This document shows, one piece after another, positions 42,819-52,182 of a stretch of 55,822 nucleotides of DNA. Origin of the DNA: an uncultured Lachnospiraceae bacterium (GTDB taxonomy: Bacteria > Bacillota > Clostridia > Lachnospirales > Lachnospiraceae); contig CAJUQO010000014.1 of NCBI GenBank assembly GCA_910588295.1, positions 1 to 55,822 of the forward strand, in the 5' to 3' direction. The stretch's first letter is position 1. Every line of letters begins with the position of its first letter. The position numbers and the translations under genes are program-made. Below the pieces are notes generated by a model, which was not told the DNA's origin, searched no databases, and saw only the letters and a list, made by a program, of their open reading frames with translations.

Positions 42819-44306
42819 TTAAATGTGTAATGCCTCTCGATAATATTTTTTTGTTCTCACCCAATAATCCTGATCCCGGGGCTCATAGCGCATAAGCTCG
42901 CTGGACGCGGCGCACAGGGCCCGTCCTTCCTCCAGCGTCGAAACTTTGCCGTCGGCTATGAGCTGGAACAGCAGGTTCCCCACCGCCGTCGTCTCCACAG
43001 GCCCCGCCACCACCGGTATCCCCATGGCGTTGGCGATCCACTGGCAGAGCAGACGGTTCTGGGTGCCTCCGCCAAGAATATGCAGAAGTTCCATCTTTTC
43101 GCCGATCGTGTCGAGCACCTTACCGAAACTGTAATCGATCCGGCATGCCAGGCTTTTGAATACGCAGCGGGCCACCTCCCCCATGGACTGCGGCACATAC
43201 TGGCCTGTTTTTTCCATAAATTCCCGGATCGTCCCGGGCATATCCTGCTGGGATACCGTAAATTCCAGGTCGTCACAGTTAAATACACAGTCCCGGTCCG
43301 GCGCCGCCATGGCCGCCTCACAGATCTCGCCCCAGCCCACGTCACGGCCCAGCTCATACTGCCAGTATTTTCTGCATTGCTGGATCACCCACAGGCCGTT
43401 GATATTCTTCAGCAGCATGCTTTTTCCGAATACGCCGCCTTCATTGCCGAACTCAAAAGCCACCACCTCCGGGTTGGTCAGCGGCTCATCCCGCTCCATA
43501 CCGGACAGGGCCCAGGTACCCAGGCTGACAAATCCCCATTTTTTATCCTGGCTGGTCACCGGTATGCCGGCCACCGCCGAGGCCGTGTCATGGGTGGCCG
43601 GAATGACGATCGGGATCGGCGGGATGCCAAGTTCTTTGCACACCGATTCCTTTACCGGTCCCAGAACGGTTCCCGGCTCAGACAATCTGGTAAAGATATC
43701 TTTGCGGAACCCCAGCTTGTCGAAGATTTTCTCCTCCCAGCAGCGGTCTTTCTGATTTACCATCAGGGTCATCGTCGCATTGGTGAACTCATTAGATATC
43801 TTTCCTGTGAGCAGATAATTCAGGAGATCCGGCATCATCAGCAGATGGGCGCCATGTTCATATTCAAAGCGCTTATATTTTTTCAGCTGATAGAGTTTGT
43901 ATATGCCCATAATCCTGTTGCATGGCCCCTGGGAAAGGGCAAACAGCTCCTCTTCCGGCAGAATTTCATGCATTTCCCCCGACAGTAGATGCTGCCTCTG
44001 ATCCCGGAAATAGACGGGATTCCCGATCAGCCTGCCCTGGTCATCAATGAATCCGAAGTCACACCCCATGGTGTCGATGCCGATGGATCGGGCCCCCGGA
44101 TATTTGCCTACAGCGATCCGTATACCTTCTTTGATGTCGGAATATATCCTGAGGATATCCCAACAGAATTCCTCCTCATTGCAAAATACCGGTACGTTGT
44201 CAAAACGGTGCACCACATCAAAGGAAATTTTCCCGTCAGCCACATCCGCCACGATCACACGGCCGTTGCTTGCCCCCAAATCCACCACTATATAATTATC
44301 CGACAT
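42819..44306 (-). CDS. FGGY carbohydrate kinase (rhamnulokinase-like)
   Basis: The 495-residue kinase has both FGGY halves: the start NYIVVDLGASNGRVIVADVA, the IGIDTMGCDFGFIDDQGRLI motif, ATHDTASAVAGIP and HILGGGTQNRLLCQWIANAM. It is most like RhaB-type rhamnulokinases, which phosphorylate a keto-sugar C1, but LsrK-type kinases are related, so the name is only a group. There is a clear gap to the next gene upstream (30 bases from the first dehydrogenase). With DeoC it forms the phosphorylation-aldol part of the pathway. Confidence 0.9.
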   Translation of the reverse strand: MSDNYIVVDLGASNGRVIVADVADGKISFDVVHRFDNVPVFCNEEEFCWDILRIYSDIKEGIRIAVGKYPGARSIGIDTMGCDFGFIDDQGRLIGNPVYFRDQRQHLLSGEMHEILPEEELFALSQGPCNRIMGIYKLYQLKKYKRFEYEHGAHLLMMPDLLNYLLTGKISNEFTNATMTLMVNQKDRCWEEKIFDKLGFRKDIFTRLSEPGTVLGPVKESVCKELGIPPIPIVIPATHDTASAVAGIPVTSQDKKWGFVSLGTWALSGMERDEPLTNPEVVAFEFGNEGGVFGKSMLLKNINGLWVIQQCRKYWQYELGRDVGWGEICEAAMAAPDRDCVFNCDDLEFTVSQQDMPGTIREFMEKTGQYVPQSMGEVARCVFKSLACRIDYSFGKVLDTIGEKMELLHILGGGTQNRLLCQWIANAMGIPVVAGPVETTAVGNLLFQLIADGKVSTLEEGRALCAASSELMRYEPRDQDYWVRTKKYYREALHI

Positions 44307-44336
44307 AGCTTCTCCTTTCCTGTGATACGGCGGCTG

Positions 44337-45383
44337 CTAAGGATGAATCACGACTTTCATTGTATTTTCGTCGCGGACGGAGAGAAATCCCTTCTCGATT
44401 TCCTCAAGGGGAACAATTTTCTCAATATATTTTTTCGCATCCAGCCGCCCCTCCTGCATCATTTCCATGATCTGCTCCATAAAATCAACAGTAGTCGCAT
44501 GGACGCCGCAGATCTGGAGCTCTTTGTAATGGATCTTATTGGAATCGATAAAACCGGTGCTCTCTCCCGGCAGGCCGCCGAACAGGCAGATCCGCCCCAT
44601 CTTGGCCGCGATATCCTGGGCCTCCGCCTGGACAGACGGCACGGATGTGGCCGTAATCACCACATTGGCCCCTTTTCCGCCGGTGATCTTCATGACCTCC
44701 TCCACGGTATTCTGTGTGAAAGGATTGATCCAGATGACGCCGGGAACCTTCTCCATGGCGATGCGGCCGCGTTTCTCCACGGGCTCGACGATCATGACAT
44801 GGGCCGCGCCCTTCTGCACCGCCAGCTCCGCGTGGGTACAGCCGATGATGCCGCTGCCGTAGATGACCACATCGTCTCCCGCCCCGATATGCATATAGGA
44901 CTGGCCGTTCAGCGCGCAGGCCGCAGGCTCGATCAGCGTGGCGTCGTCGTAGCTCACCGAGTCCGGCAGGGCGATTAGATTCCCCATGCGCACGGCCTTG
45001 CCGGGAATTTCCACACAGGGGGCAAATACGCCGTCATACTGGAAACCGATGGTTTCCAGACAGTCGCACATATTGGTATGTCCCGACCGGCAGGGCCAGC
45101 ACTCCCCGCAGCCGATGGCGGGCGCCACGGTCACCCGGTCTCCCTCTTTCCACCCGTATGCCGCCGCCTCCGGGCCCACGTACAGAATATCTCCGGCAAA
45201 TTCATGCCCCAGCACCCGGGGCGGTGTGATCTTCGGATTCCCTTTCAGGAAAGTCCGCATATCCGTCCCGCATATGGAGGCCGCCCTCACCCGGACGAGA
45301 ATATTGTCCTCCTTTTTTTCCGGCTCCGGCACATCGGCTACCCGGAGCTTCCGGTTTTCATCCATAATAAAAGCTCTCATCAT
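44337..45383 (-). CDS. Zinc-dependent alcohol/polyol dehydrogenase (first copy)
   Basis: The 348-residue medium-chain dehydrogenase has the catalytic zinc ligands ASICGTDMRTF and GHEFAGDI, the structural zinc group GCGECWPCRSGHTNMCD, and the NAD Rossmann motif VVIYGSGIIGCTHAEL. It probably oxidises a polyol or secondary alcohol to a keto-sugar. ATG 45383 heads the frame; a second ATG follows directly. It lies 20 bases after deoC. The second dehydrogenase of the operon shares the fold but differs in many positions, so each may have its own substrate or step. Confidence 0.9.
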   Translation of the reverse strand: MMRAFIMDENRKLRVADVPEPEKKEDNILVRVRAASICGTDMRTFLKGNPKITPPRVLGHEFAGDILYVGPEAAAYGWKEGDRVTVAPAIGCGECWPCRSGHTNMCDCLETIGFQYDGVFAPCVEIPGKAVRMGNLIALPDSVSYDDATLIEPAACALNGQSYMHIGAGDDVVIYGSGIIGCTHAELAVQKGAAHVMIVEPVEKRGRIAMEKVPGVIWINPFTQNTVEEVMKITGGKGANVVITATSVPSVQAEAQDIAAKMGRICLFGGLPGESTGFIDSNKIHYKELQICGVHATTVDFMEQIMEMMQEGRLDAKKYIEKIVPLEEIEKGFLSVRDENTMKVVIHP

Positions 45384-45403
45384 CTGCTATCCCTTTCTCC
45401 GGA

Positions 45404-46057
45404 TCACTCGCCCCCGGCGATCTTTACTCCGGCGCTGCAGCCAAGCCTTGACGCCCCGGCCGCCACCATGGCCTCGGCATCCTTTGTGCAGCGGATACCG
45501 CCGGATGCCTTCACCTTTACCCTGGGCCCCACAGTTTTGTACATCAGGGCCACATCCTCCGGCGTGGCTCCTCCGGTGGAAAAGCCCGTGGAAGTCTTCA
45601 CAAAATCGGCCCCCGCCTCCTGGCATGCTTTACATACCGCCACCTTCTCTTCGTCGGTGAGCAGACAGGTTTCAATGATCACCTTCAGCACATGGGCCGG
45701 ATCCACAACGGCCCGCACCGCCTCCACATCTTTTTTTACCGTCTCATAGTCATGCTCTTTGGCAGCGCCGATATTGATCACCATGTCCACCTCGTCGGCG
45801 CCGTTCGCTATGGCCTCTTTCGCCTCCGCCGCCTTGATCACAGAGGTATTCGCTCCCAGCGGAAAACCGATTACCGTACACACGTTTACCGGGCTCTCAT
45901 GCAAAAGCTCCGCGGCGTAAGCCACATGCACCGGATTGATGCAGACCGAGGCGAACCCATACGCCTTCGCTTCTTTACAGATTTTTTTCACGTCCGCCCT
46001 CGCGGCGTCCGGCTTTAAGATCGTATGATCCACCAGTTTACAAAGCTCCTTACTCAT
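45404..46057 (-). CDS. deoC: Deoxyribose-phosphate aldolase
   Basis: The 217-residue class I aldolase is canonical DeoC: the start KLVDHTILKPDAARADVKKI, INPVHVAYAAELL, VIGFPLGANTSVIKAAEAKE, the Schiff-base lysine in TGFSTGGATPEDVALM (KTSTGFSTG) and VKASGGIRCTKDAEAMVAAG. It splits 2-deoxyribose-5-phosphate to glyceraldehyde-3-phosphate and acetaldehyde. ATG 46057 has a purine-rich GGAG site upstream. Inside a kinase-dehydrogenase operon it may act on a related sugar phosphate from the pathway. Confidence 0.95.
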   Translation of the reverse strand: MSKELCKLVDHTILKPDAARADVKKICKEAKAYGFASVCINPVHVAYAAELLHESPVNVCTVIGFPLGANTSVIKAAEAKEAIANGADEVDMVINIGAAKEHDYETVKKDVEAVRAVVDPAHVLKVIIETCLLTDEEKVAVCKACQEAGADFVKTSTGFSTGGATPEDVALMYKTVGPRVKVKASGGIRCTKDAEAMVAAGASRLGCSAGVKIAGGE

Positions 46058-46075
46058 TTTTATCTCCTTTTCCGT

Positions 46076-47131
46076 TTATTCCAGGGGGCCGTTAGGGTAA
46101 AACATGATCTTGTTAAATTCAATCTCCCTCTTATCGATCTTTTCAAAAATTCCCGGCAGCTCCTCCAGGAGCAGCCTGTGGGAGATCAGAAGATCGGGGT
46201 TTAGCTTTTTCTCATCCATGAGCCGGGCCGCTTCGGTCCACTCTTTTCCGGGGAACGGGTGGGAGAAGGAATTCCAGCTTCCGAGAATTGCCAGCTGATA
46301 GCGCAGGATATTGTCCACCGCTTTGTCCGACAGGATCAGGGACGCATGGGAAATACCCAGGAATACGACCCTGCCCATCTTTCCCGCAGCCAGAACCGCC
46401 TGTTCCTGGGCGGCCGGCGAACCGGACATATCAAAAGCAATCGTCGTCCCCTTCCCGCCGGTACGCTCCATCAGCGCCTGTATGGCGTCTTCCTTTTTAG
46501 AATTTACCGTCCAGGTAGCGCCGCACTGCCGGGCCGTCTCCAGCTTGTCGTCCTGGATATCCACGGCAATGATTTCCTTCATTCCTATGGCCTTCGCGTA
46601 CTGAATCGCAAAAAGCCCGATGGCGCCCAGGCCAAACACCGTCAGCGTATCCTCCAAAACCGCTTCCGCCCGGTAAAAAGCGTGGAGGGCATTGGCCGCC
46701 GGATCGATCGTAGCCCCCCAGTCAAAGGGCGTCGCCGGATCCAGCTTTACCAGATTGGCCGCCTTCACCGCCAGATACTGGGCATAGGCGCCGTCGTTTC
46801 TGGAACCGTAATATTTGTAACCCTCACAGAGGGAGTATATTCCTTTTTTACACCACTCGCATTCATGGCAGGGAATCAGCGGGGCCGCCGTCGCATGGTC
46901 GCCGGGAACCCAACCCTCCACGTCTTTACCTGTCTCCACGATTTCCCCGGCAAATTCATGGCCGGGAATGATGGGAAGCACATGGGAACCGAATTTCAGG
47001 ATGCGGGGAATATCCGATCCGCACACCCCTACAGCCATAATCTTCAACAAAACCTCATCCGCCCCGCACACCGGCATGGGCGCGTCGATAACATGCAGAT
47101 TTTTTACTTCCGTCATCTGAATGGCTTTCAT
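46076..47131 (-). CDS. Zinc-dependent dehydrogenase (second copy; galactitol-1-P type)
   Basis: The 351-residue medium-chain dehydrogenase has GVCGSDIPRILKFGSHVLPI, GHEFAGEIVETGKDVEGW, the four-Cys zinc loop HECEWCKKGIYSLCEGYKYY, and the NAD motif TVFGLGAIGLFAIQYAKAIG. Galactitol-1-phosphate 5-dehydrogenase and sorbitol dehydrogenase are the nearest named types. ATG 47131 is chosen because GGAGGAG lies six bases before it; the frame also opens at 47146. It lies between the binding protein (105 bases) and deoC (18 bases). Confidence 0.9.
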   Translation of the reverse strand: MKAIQMTEVKNLHVIDAPMPVCGADEVLLKIMAVGVCGSDIPRILKFGSHVLPIIPGHEFAGEIVETGKDVEGWVPGDHATAAPLIPCHECEWCKKGIYSLCEGYKYYGSRNDGAYAQYLAVKAANLVKLDPATPFDWGATIDPAANALHAFYRAEAVLEDTLTVFGLGAIGLFAIQYAKAIGMKEIIAVDIQDDKLETARQCGATWTVNSKKEDAIQALMERTGGKGTTIAFDMSGSPAAQEQAVLAAGKMGRVVFLGISHASLILSDKAVDNILRYQLAILGSWNSFSHPFPGKEWTEAARLMDEKKLNPDLLISHRLLLEELPGIFEKIDKREIEFNKIMFYPNGPLE

Positions 47132-47236
47132 AATGATCTCCTCCATTTATACTCTACATCCGCAGGCTCTTCGGGATATCCCCCGGATGAGAAAATCCGG
47201 TGTCGCACTCACCAGATTTTCCCGTCGCACTCTCCT

Positions 47237-48364
47237 CTATTTCGCGCGGTAATCCGCAGCCGGCCCGAGGATGACACTCTTTCCGTCCTGGATCTCCAGA
47301 GGCGTATCCCATCCATCGATGGTGGCGCCGCTTTCGATGGTCTTGCCGTTCAAAATCGCATTGGCCACACATACGGTCAAATATCCCAGGTCGTGGCAGT
47401 CCCAGAGACAGCCGCAGTCCAGGGAACCGTCGGCCAGCACGCTCTGCACATCATCTTCCATGGCGTTGGCCACCAGGGAAACCTGATCCTGCAGCCCCAG
47501 ATCCTGAATGGCCAGGCCGCAGCCGGGGCCGGTGGGGGTGGACATACCGAGGATCCCTTTCAGATCAGGATAGGTCTTCAGCAGGTCCTGGGTGGTGGAA
47601 TAAGCCAGATCCTGGGACTCGTCCGTCGGGAACGGGTCGGCCACCAGCTCTAGGTTCGGATAGTTGGCTTCCGCATATTCTCTGGCATATTTAATCCACA
47701 GATTCAGGTTTTCAGCAGAAAGGCCGCCGGTAACGATGGCCCACTGGCCCTCCTCGGTACCCATGGATGCCACCAGCTCCTGCATCATGTGCTCGCCGAA
47801 AGCCTTATCGTCAATATTGTGAATGGATGCGTCCACAAGGTTGGGATCCGCCTGGGTATCCCAGTCGAGAACCACGATGCCGGCTTCCTTCGCCTTGGTC
47901 AGCACAGAAGTCATGGCCGCCGGATCATTGGGGGCTACGCAGATCGCATCCACGCCCTGGGTAATGTAATCCTCCAGCATCGTCACCTGCTCCGCGGCGT
48001 CCGCCGTCGTGGGCCCGTTGTAGATCACATTGATGCCCAGGTCTTCACCGGCCTGGACGGCGCCCTCGCCCGTCTTGGTGAAATAGGGGATGCTGACCAG
48101 CTTGGGCATAACTACAATCGTGTAGCCGTCGCCGGACGCCTTGGCCTCGGACGCTGCGGAAGAAGCGGGCGCCGAAGAAGCCTCGGACGCTCCCGATGCT
48201 TCCGGGGCCCCGGACGCCTCCGCCGGAGCAGACGCCTCGGCAGGCCCTGCGCTCTCGGCGGGCTTGGAAGCCCCGGCGCTGCTGGAAGAACCGCCGCCGC
48301 ACCCTGCCAGAGCAGTACACGCTAATGCTGCACAGAGCAATACGCTCACGAATTTCTTTTTCAT
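47237..48364 (-). CDS. ABC sugar-binding lipoprotein (LsrB/RhaS-like)
   Basis: The 375-residue lipoprotein has a signal with lipobox LAGC (residues near 19-22), a Ser/Ala/Pro/Glu linker of about 50 residues, and a periplasmic-binding-protein fold of the autoinducer-2/rhamnose group: TIVVMPKLVSIPYFTKTGEG, GVDAICVAPNDPAAMTSVLT, VLDWDTQADPNLVDASIHNI and LDCGCLWDCHDLGYLTVCVA. ATG 48364 follows GGAGG; the frame opens 21 bases upstream at 48385. It receives the ligand for the two permeases. The cysteines in CGCLWDCHD near the ligand cleft are unusual. Confidence 0.92.
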   Translation of the reverse strand: MKKKFVSVLLCAALACTALAGCGGGSSSSAGASKPAESAGPAEASAPAEASGAPEASGASEASSAPASSAASEAKASGDGYTIVVMPKLVSIPYFTKTGEGAVQAGEDLGINVIYNGPTTADAAEQVTMLEDYITQGVDAICVAPNDPAAMTSVLTKAKEAGIVVLDWDTQADPNLVDASIHNIDDKAFGEHMMQELVASMGTEEGQWAIVTGGLSAENLNLWIKYAREYAEANYPNLELVADPFPTDESQDLAYSTTQDLLKTYPDLKGILGMSTPTGPGCGLAIQDLGLQDQVSLVANAMEDDVQSVLADGSLDCGCLWDCHDLGYLTVCVANAILNGKTIESGATIDGWDTPLEIQDGKSVILGPAADYRAK

Positions 48365-48410
48365 AAAAAACCTCCGTTCATTCACTTTTGTGTATGGTAG
48401 TATTGATTGA

Positions 48411-48476
48411 TACCGAAAACCATCCTGGGGCTTCCGGTACTATCCATTAAAATGGCCGTGTGCGAAACTGCCATTT
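48411..48476 (-). repeat. Two consecutive hairpins before the binding-protein gene
   Basis: On the minus strand AAATGGC...GCCATTT (48476-48450) and TTCCGGTA...TACCGAAA-type pairing (48439-48411, one mismatch) form two stems between the permease and binding-protein genes. They have no T run, and fit differential mRNA stability in an ABC operon where the binding protein is made in excess. Confidence 0.5.
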
Positions 48477-48486
48477 AACAGCCCTG

Positions 48487-49491
48487 TCATGCCCCGGCCC
48501 GCTGCCGGATCTTCTTTTTGTCGTTCAATGCGCCGCTGACATAGCGGACGATCAGCACAGCAATCAGAATCATGCCTGTAATCATATTGATCATATACCG
48601 ATTGACGCCCACCAGATTCAGGCCATTGGACACCACCTGGATGATGGCCACGGCGATCACGGTGCCCGCGACCGTTCCGGAACCGCCGCTAATGCTGGTG
48701 CCGCCCAGCACCACCGCCGTAACCGCCTGCATCAGATAAGAAGAACCATAATCCGTCTTTGCCGAGCAGTATCTTGACGAGATCAGCACACCGGACAACC
48801 CGTACATGATACCGGAATAGACGTAAACCAAAAGCAGCGTCCTCCTGGTGGCTATACCGGAAAACCGGGTGGCCGTCTCATTGCAGCCGATCATGTAGAC
48901 CTGTGTGCCCCACACGCTGCGCTCAAACAGGAAATAACTGACTACAATCGCCGCGATATAGATCAATATCGTATAAGGGATCCCGAACAGCGCCCCGCTT
49001 CCTACTTTAAGAAACAGCGCCGGGAAACCCGCCAGAGAACCACCCTTTGTGACCACAAGGCCCAGCCCCTCAAATAAAAGCTTCGTGCCCAGGGTGACCA
49101 GCATGGCCGCCACACCCACATAGGCCACCAGCACACCGTTCAGCAGGCCTGTGACGGCCGCCACGGCCACGGTAAGGATGATGCCTGCCAGAACGCCCGC
49201 CGCCGGATGCTCATTGGCAAAAGCCGTCGCCATGAAACAGCCCGCCGCAATGCTGGACACCGTGGCGCCCGTACAGATGGACAGATTCATGCCCCCTGTC
49301 AGCACCGCCGCCATCATCGCCAGCGCCATCAGGCCAAACTCCGGCATTTGATAGCACATGGTCTGCAGATTTCCTGCGGAGAGAAATTTATCCGGCGAGA
49401 TGATACTCATCACGGCGAACAGGCCCACAAATATACCAAACAGGATTACTTCATTTTGATAATTTTCTCTGATATTTTTCCAGATCTTCAT
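48487..49491 (-). CDS. ABC sugar permease (second)
   Basis: The 334-residue RbsC-type permease has eight to ten membrane helices, with VLTGGMNLSICTGATVSSIA after the first pair and the EAA-like loop VVLGGTSISGGSGTVAGTVI near residue 265. It forms the membrane channel with the other permease. The start ATG at 49491 lies 10 bases after the stop of the first permease. It passes the sugar bound by the lipoprotein. Confidence 0.93.
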   Translation of the reverse strand: MKIWKNIRENYQNEVILFGIFVGLFAVMSIISPDKFLSAGNLQTMCYQMPEFGLMALAMMAAVLTGGMNLSICTGATVSSIAAGCFMATAFANEHPAAGVLAGIILTVAVAAVTGLLNGVLVAYVGVAAMLVTLGTKLLFEGLGLVVTKGGSLAGFPALFLKVGSGALFGIPYTILIYIAAIVVSYFLFERSVWGTQVYMIGCNETATRFSGIATRRTLLLVYVYSGIMYGLSGVLISSRYCSAKTDYGSSYLMQAVTAVVLGGTSISGGSGTVAGTVIAVAIIQVVSNGLNLVGVNRYMINMITGMILIAVLIVRYVSGALNDKKKIRQRAGA

Positions 49492-49500
49492 ATCGGCCTC

Positions 49501-50511
49501 CTACTCTTCCACATCCACATGCACCAGTCTGGATTTCTCAATCCTGCGGTTGATCACATCCACAGATATGGTGACCAGGATAATGATGCCCATAACAACT
49601 TTCTGCCAGTACGAGGATACCCTGACCAGCACCAGCCCGTTTTTGATCACAGCCATCAGGATGATGCCGAGGAATGTACCGAACACAGTGCCGGTACCGC
49701 CCATGACGCTGGCCCCGCCCAGCACGGCAATGGCGATCACATCCAGCTCGCAGCCCGAAAACGTATTCGGGTCGATCTGTTTGACAATCAGAATATCCGT
49801 GACGGCCGCAAGACCCGCCAGCATACCGGAATATATGTAGACAAAAGCCGTAACCCTGGATACGTTGTAGCCCACGCGGGTGGCCGACTGCACATTGCCC
49901 CCGATGGCATAGACGCCACGGCCCGTCAGCGTATATTTCAGGATCAGCCAGGTAGCCGCGCCCACCAGCGCCAGGAACAGGATCTGGACGGGCATCCCCA
50001 CCGTCTTGCCGCCGCTGGGAATAGCCCCGAACTGGATATCGCCGAAACGCAGGAACCAGTCCGGCATCCCGGAGATCCAGATTCCGTTGGTGTAAAACAG
50101 CACCGCGGCCATCACGATGGTCTGGGTTCCCAGCGTAGCCACGATGGGCGGGATATGGAATTCTGTAACCAGCAGCCCGTTGACCAGCCCTGCCAGGGCT
50201 CCCACCGCCATACACAGAAGAATCGCCGCCACCATATTGCTGCCCGGATTTGCCTGGAGGAATTTGCCCATCACCACCGCGCAGAGCGTAATGGTGGAGG
50301 ACACCGACAAATCGATCCCCCCGGAGATCAGCACCGGAAGCATCCCCAGCGCCATGATCCCGTATATGGAATTGCTCCTCATGATGTCAAAAAAATTGCT
50401 GACCGTAAGGAAATTCGGATTCACTATGGTGATACAGACTGCCAGCACGACAATGATCGCCAATATACTGATTTCTTTTGATTTTGTGAGATTTTTCCAC
50501 GCTCTCTGCAT
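49501..50511 (-). CDS. ABC sugar permease (first)
   Basis: The 336-residue RbsC-type permease resembles the following one: GMLPVLISGGIDLSVSSTIT near residue 65 and IAIAVLGGASVMGGTGTVFG near 255. Together they form the heterodimeric pore. ATG 50511 lies 15 bases after the ATPase stop and the stop is 9 bases before the second permease. Confidence 0.93.
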   Translation of the reverse strand: MQRAWKNLTKSKEISILAIIVVLAVCITIVNPNFLTVSNFFDIMRSNSIYGIMALGMLPVLISGGIDLSVSSTITLCAVVMGKFLQANPGSNMVAAILLCMAVGALAGLVNGLLVTEFHIPPIVATLGTQTIVMAAVLFYTNGIWISGMPDWFLRFGDIQFGAIPSGGKTVGMPVQILFLALVGAATWLILKYTLTGRGVYAIGGNVQSATRVGYNVSRVTAFVYIYSGMLAGLAAVTDILIVKQIDPNTFSGCELDVIAIAVLGGASVMGGTGTVFGTFLGIILMAVIKNGLVLVRVSSYWQKVVMGIIILVTISVDVINRRIEKSRLVHVDVEE

Positions 50512-50526
50512 CTGCTCTCCCCTCCT

Positions 50527-52017
50527 CTATACCAGCGCTTTCTGCATGATCGCTTCCTGCGTCACGGCCTCATTGTCCATCTGGGCCGTAATCCGTCCCC
50601 GCCGCATGACCACAATGCGGTCGCTGACAGACAGAATCTCCGGAAGCTCCGAGGATATAACCATCACAGCCGTGCCTTCTTCCGCAAGCCTGCGCAGGAT
50701 CTTATGGATCTCATCCTTTGCGCCGATATCCACGCCGTTCGTAGGCTCGTCCACAATCAATATGCGGGCTCTGGTGGAAATCCACTTGGCCAGCACCACC
50801 TTCTGCTGATTTCCCCCGGAGAGCTGCATCGCCGGCATATGGGGATCATGGGGGCGGACATCCAGCATCCGTATCCATTCATCCACCGCGCTCAGCTGTT
50901 TTTCCCTGTTGATAATGCCCAGCCTGTTGGCAAAACTCCGTAAGAGGGGCAAGGAAATATTGTCCGCTATCGTTTTGGGGAGTACCAGCCCCTGGGTTTG
51001 GCGACTCTCCGGAATGTAGGCGATACCCTTTTGCAGCGCCTGGGCCGGATTGGCAATATGTATTTTCTCGCCGCTTACCCGGATCACGCCGGAATCCGCC
51101 GGGCTGATACCGAAGACCGCCTGGGCTACCTCGCTGCGCCCGGCGCCCACCAGTCCGGTGAAGCCCACCACCTCGCCCGCGTGCAGCTCAAAGCTGATAT
51201 CCTTGAAGTTACCCTTCTTGGACAGATTCTCCACCGCAAGGACTACCTCGCCCTTTTCCTCCAGGTTCGCATAGCGCTTCACCTCGATCTTCCGCCCCAC
51301 CATCATGGCGATCAGCTCTTCTTCCGTGATCTTATCCGCGTCTGTGGTGCCCACATACTGGCCGTCGCGAAACACGGTAAAGCGATCCGATACCCGGAAC
51401 AGCTCCTCCATCTTGTGACTCACAAACATAATTGCTATATTTTTTTCTTTTAAAAGATCGATGATCTCGTACAGGCGCTCCACTTCTCCCCGGGACAGGG
51501 CCGACGTAGGCTCGTCCATAATGATCATTTTCGCGTCCTGAGCCACCGCGCTGGCAATAGCTACCATCTGCTGCTTAGCCACGGACAGATTCTCCACGAC
51601 CGCATTGGGATCAATCTGTACATTCAGGAAATCCAGAGCCTCCCGCGCCCTTTTCTGGATATCCCGCCAGTTTACGATTCTCTTTTTCCGCTCAATTGTC
51701 TCATTGATGCCGATGTTCTCCGCCACCGTCAGATTCGTAAACAGGGCAAAATCCTGATAAATAACGGAAATCCCCTTTTTAATAGCGTCGATCGGGCGGG
51801 CGAACTGCGTCTCCTCCCCCTCGATCAAGATCTTCGCCCCCTCATCGGGCGGCTGCACGCCGGATAAAATTTTGATCAGCGTAGATTTTCCCGCACCGTT
51901 TTCCCCCACCAGGGCGTGTACCTCCCCCGGCCGGATATCAAAACGGACATGATCCAGCGCCTTTACGCCGGGAAAAGTCTTACTCACATTTGATATATCC
52001 AGAAATACCCCGTCCAT
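50527..52017 (-). CDS. Sugar ABC transporter ATPase (RbsA/LsrA type)
   Basis: The 496-residue protein has two ABC domains. The first has a good Walker A (GENGAGKSTLIKIL), signature ENLSVAKQQ and Walker B IIMDEPTSALS. The second has a degenerate Walker A (GLVGAGRSEVAQ) but a good signature LSGGNQQKVVLAKW and Walker B ILIVDEPTNGVD, as usual in this family. ATG 52017 has GGGAGGTG upstream. It is the first gene of the operon; promoter and operators lie within 85 bases. Confidence 0.94.
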   Translation of the reverse strand: MDGVFLDISNVSKTFPGVKALDHVRFDIRPGEVHALVGENGAGKSTLIKILSGVQPPDEGAKILIEGEETQFARPIDAIKKGISVIYQDFALFTNLTVAENIGINETIERKKRIVNWRDIQKRAREALDFLNVQIDPNAVVENLSVAKQQMVAIASAVAQDAKMIIMDEPTSALSRGEVERLYEIIDLLKEKNIAIMFVSHKMEELFRVSDRFTVFRDGQYVGTTDADKITEEELIAMMVGRKIEVKRYANLEEKGEVVLAVENLSKKGNFKDISFELHAGEVVGFTGLVGAGRSEVAQAVFGISPADSGVIRVSGEKIHIANPAQALQKGIAYIPESRQTQGLVLPKTIADNISLPLLRSFANRLGIINREKQLSAVDEWIRMLDVRPHDPHMPAMQLSGGNQQKVVLAKWISTRARILIVDEPTNGVDIGAKDEIHKILRRLAEEGTAVMVISSELPEILSVSDRIVVMRRGRITAQMDNEAVTQEAIMQKALV

Positions 52018-52031
52018 AACGACACCTCCCG

Positions 52032-52064
52032 TGAAATAAATTTCATATATTGAAATTAATTTAT
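52032..52064 (-). promoter_or_regulatory. Palindromic operators of the sugar operon
   Basis: Two TGAAAT/ATTTCA-type palindromes lie side by side: TGAAAT-AA-ATTTCA (52032-52045, perfect) and TGAAAT-TA-ATTTAT (52051-52064, one half imperfect). The inner pair also forms AATTTCA-TATAT-TGAAATT. They begin 6 bases downstream of the -10 and resemble IclR/KdgR-family boxes (TGAAAT..ATTTCA). A repressor there would block the start of transcription. Confidence 0.65.
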
Positions 52065-52070
52065 GTTTGT

Positions 52071-52099
52071 ATTGTAAGCGCGCATTTGCGGGATGTCAA
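52071..52099 (-). promoter_or_regulatory. Promoter of the sugar operon
   Basis: On the minus strand TTGACA (52099-52094), 17 bases, TACAAT (52076-52071), near consensus, in front of the ABC ATPase gene. Confidence 0.8.
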
Positions 52100-52182
52100 G
52101 AAACTTTTTTCATATATGGCAATATATTTCTATTTTCAGCATATTTCCTAAATATTCAAAAAAATTTAGGTGCAATTGCCGA

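Noticed and set aside
46259..47653. 464-residue plus-strand frame opposite the dehydrogenase and binding-protein genes
   Set aside because: It spans two clearly supported minus-strand genes and their gap; it is a shadow.
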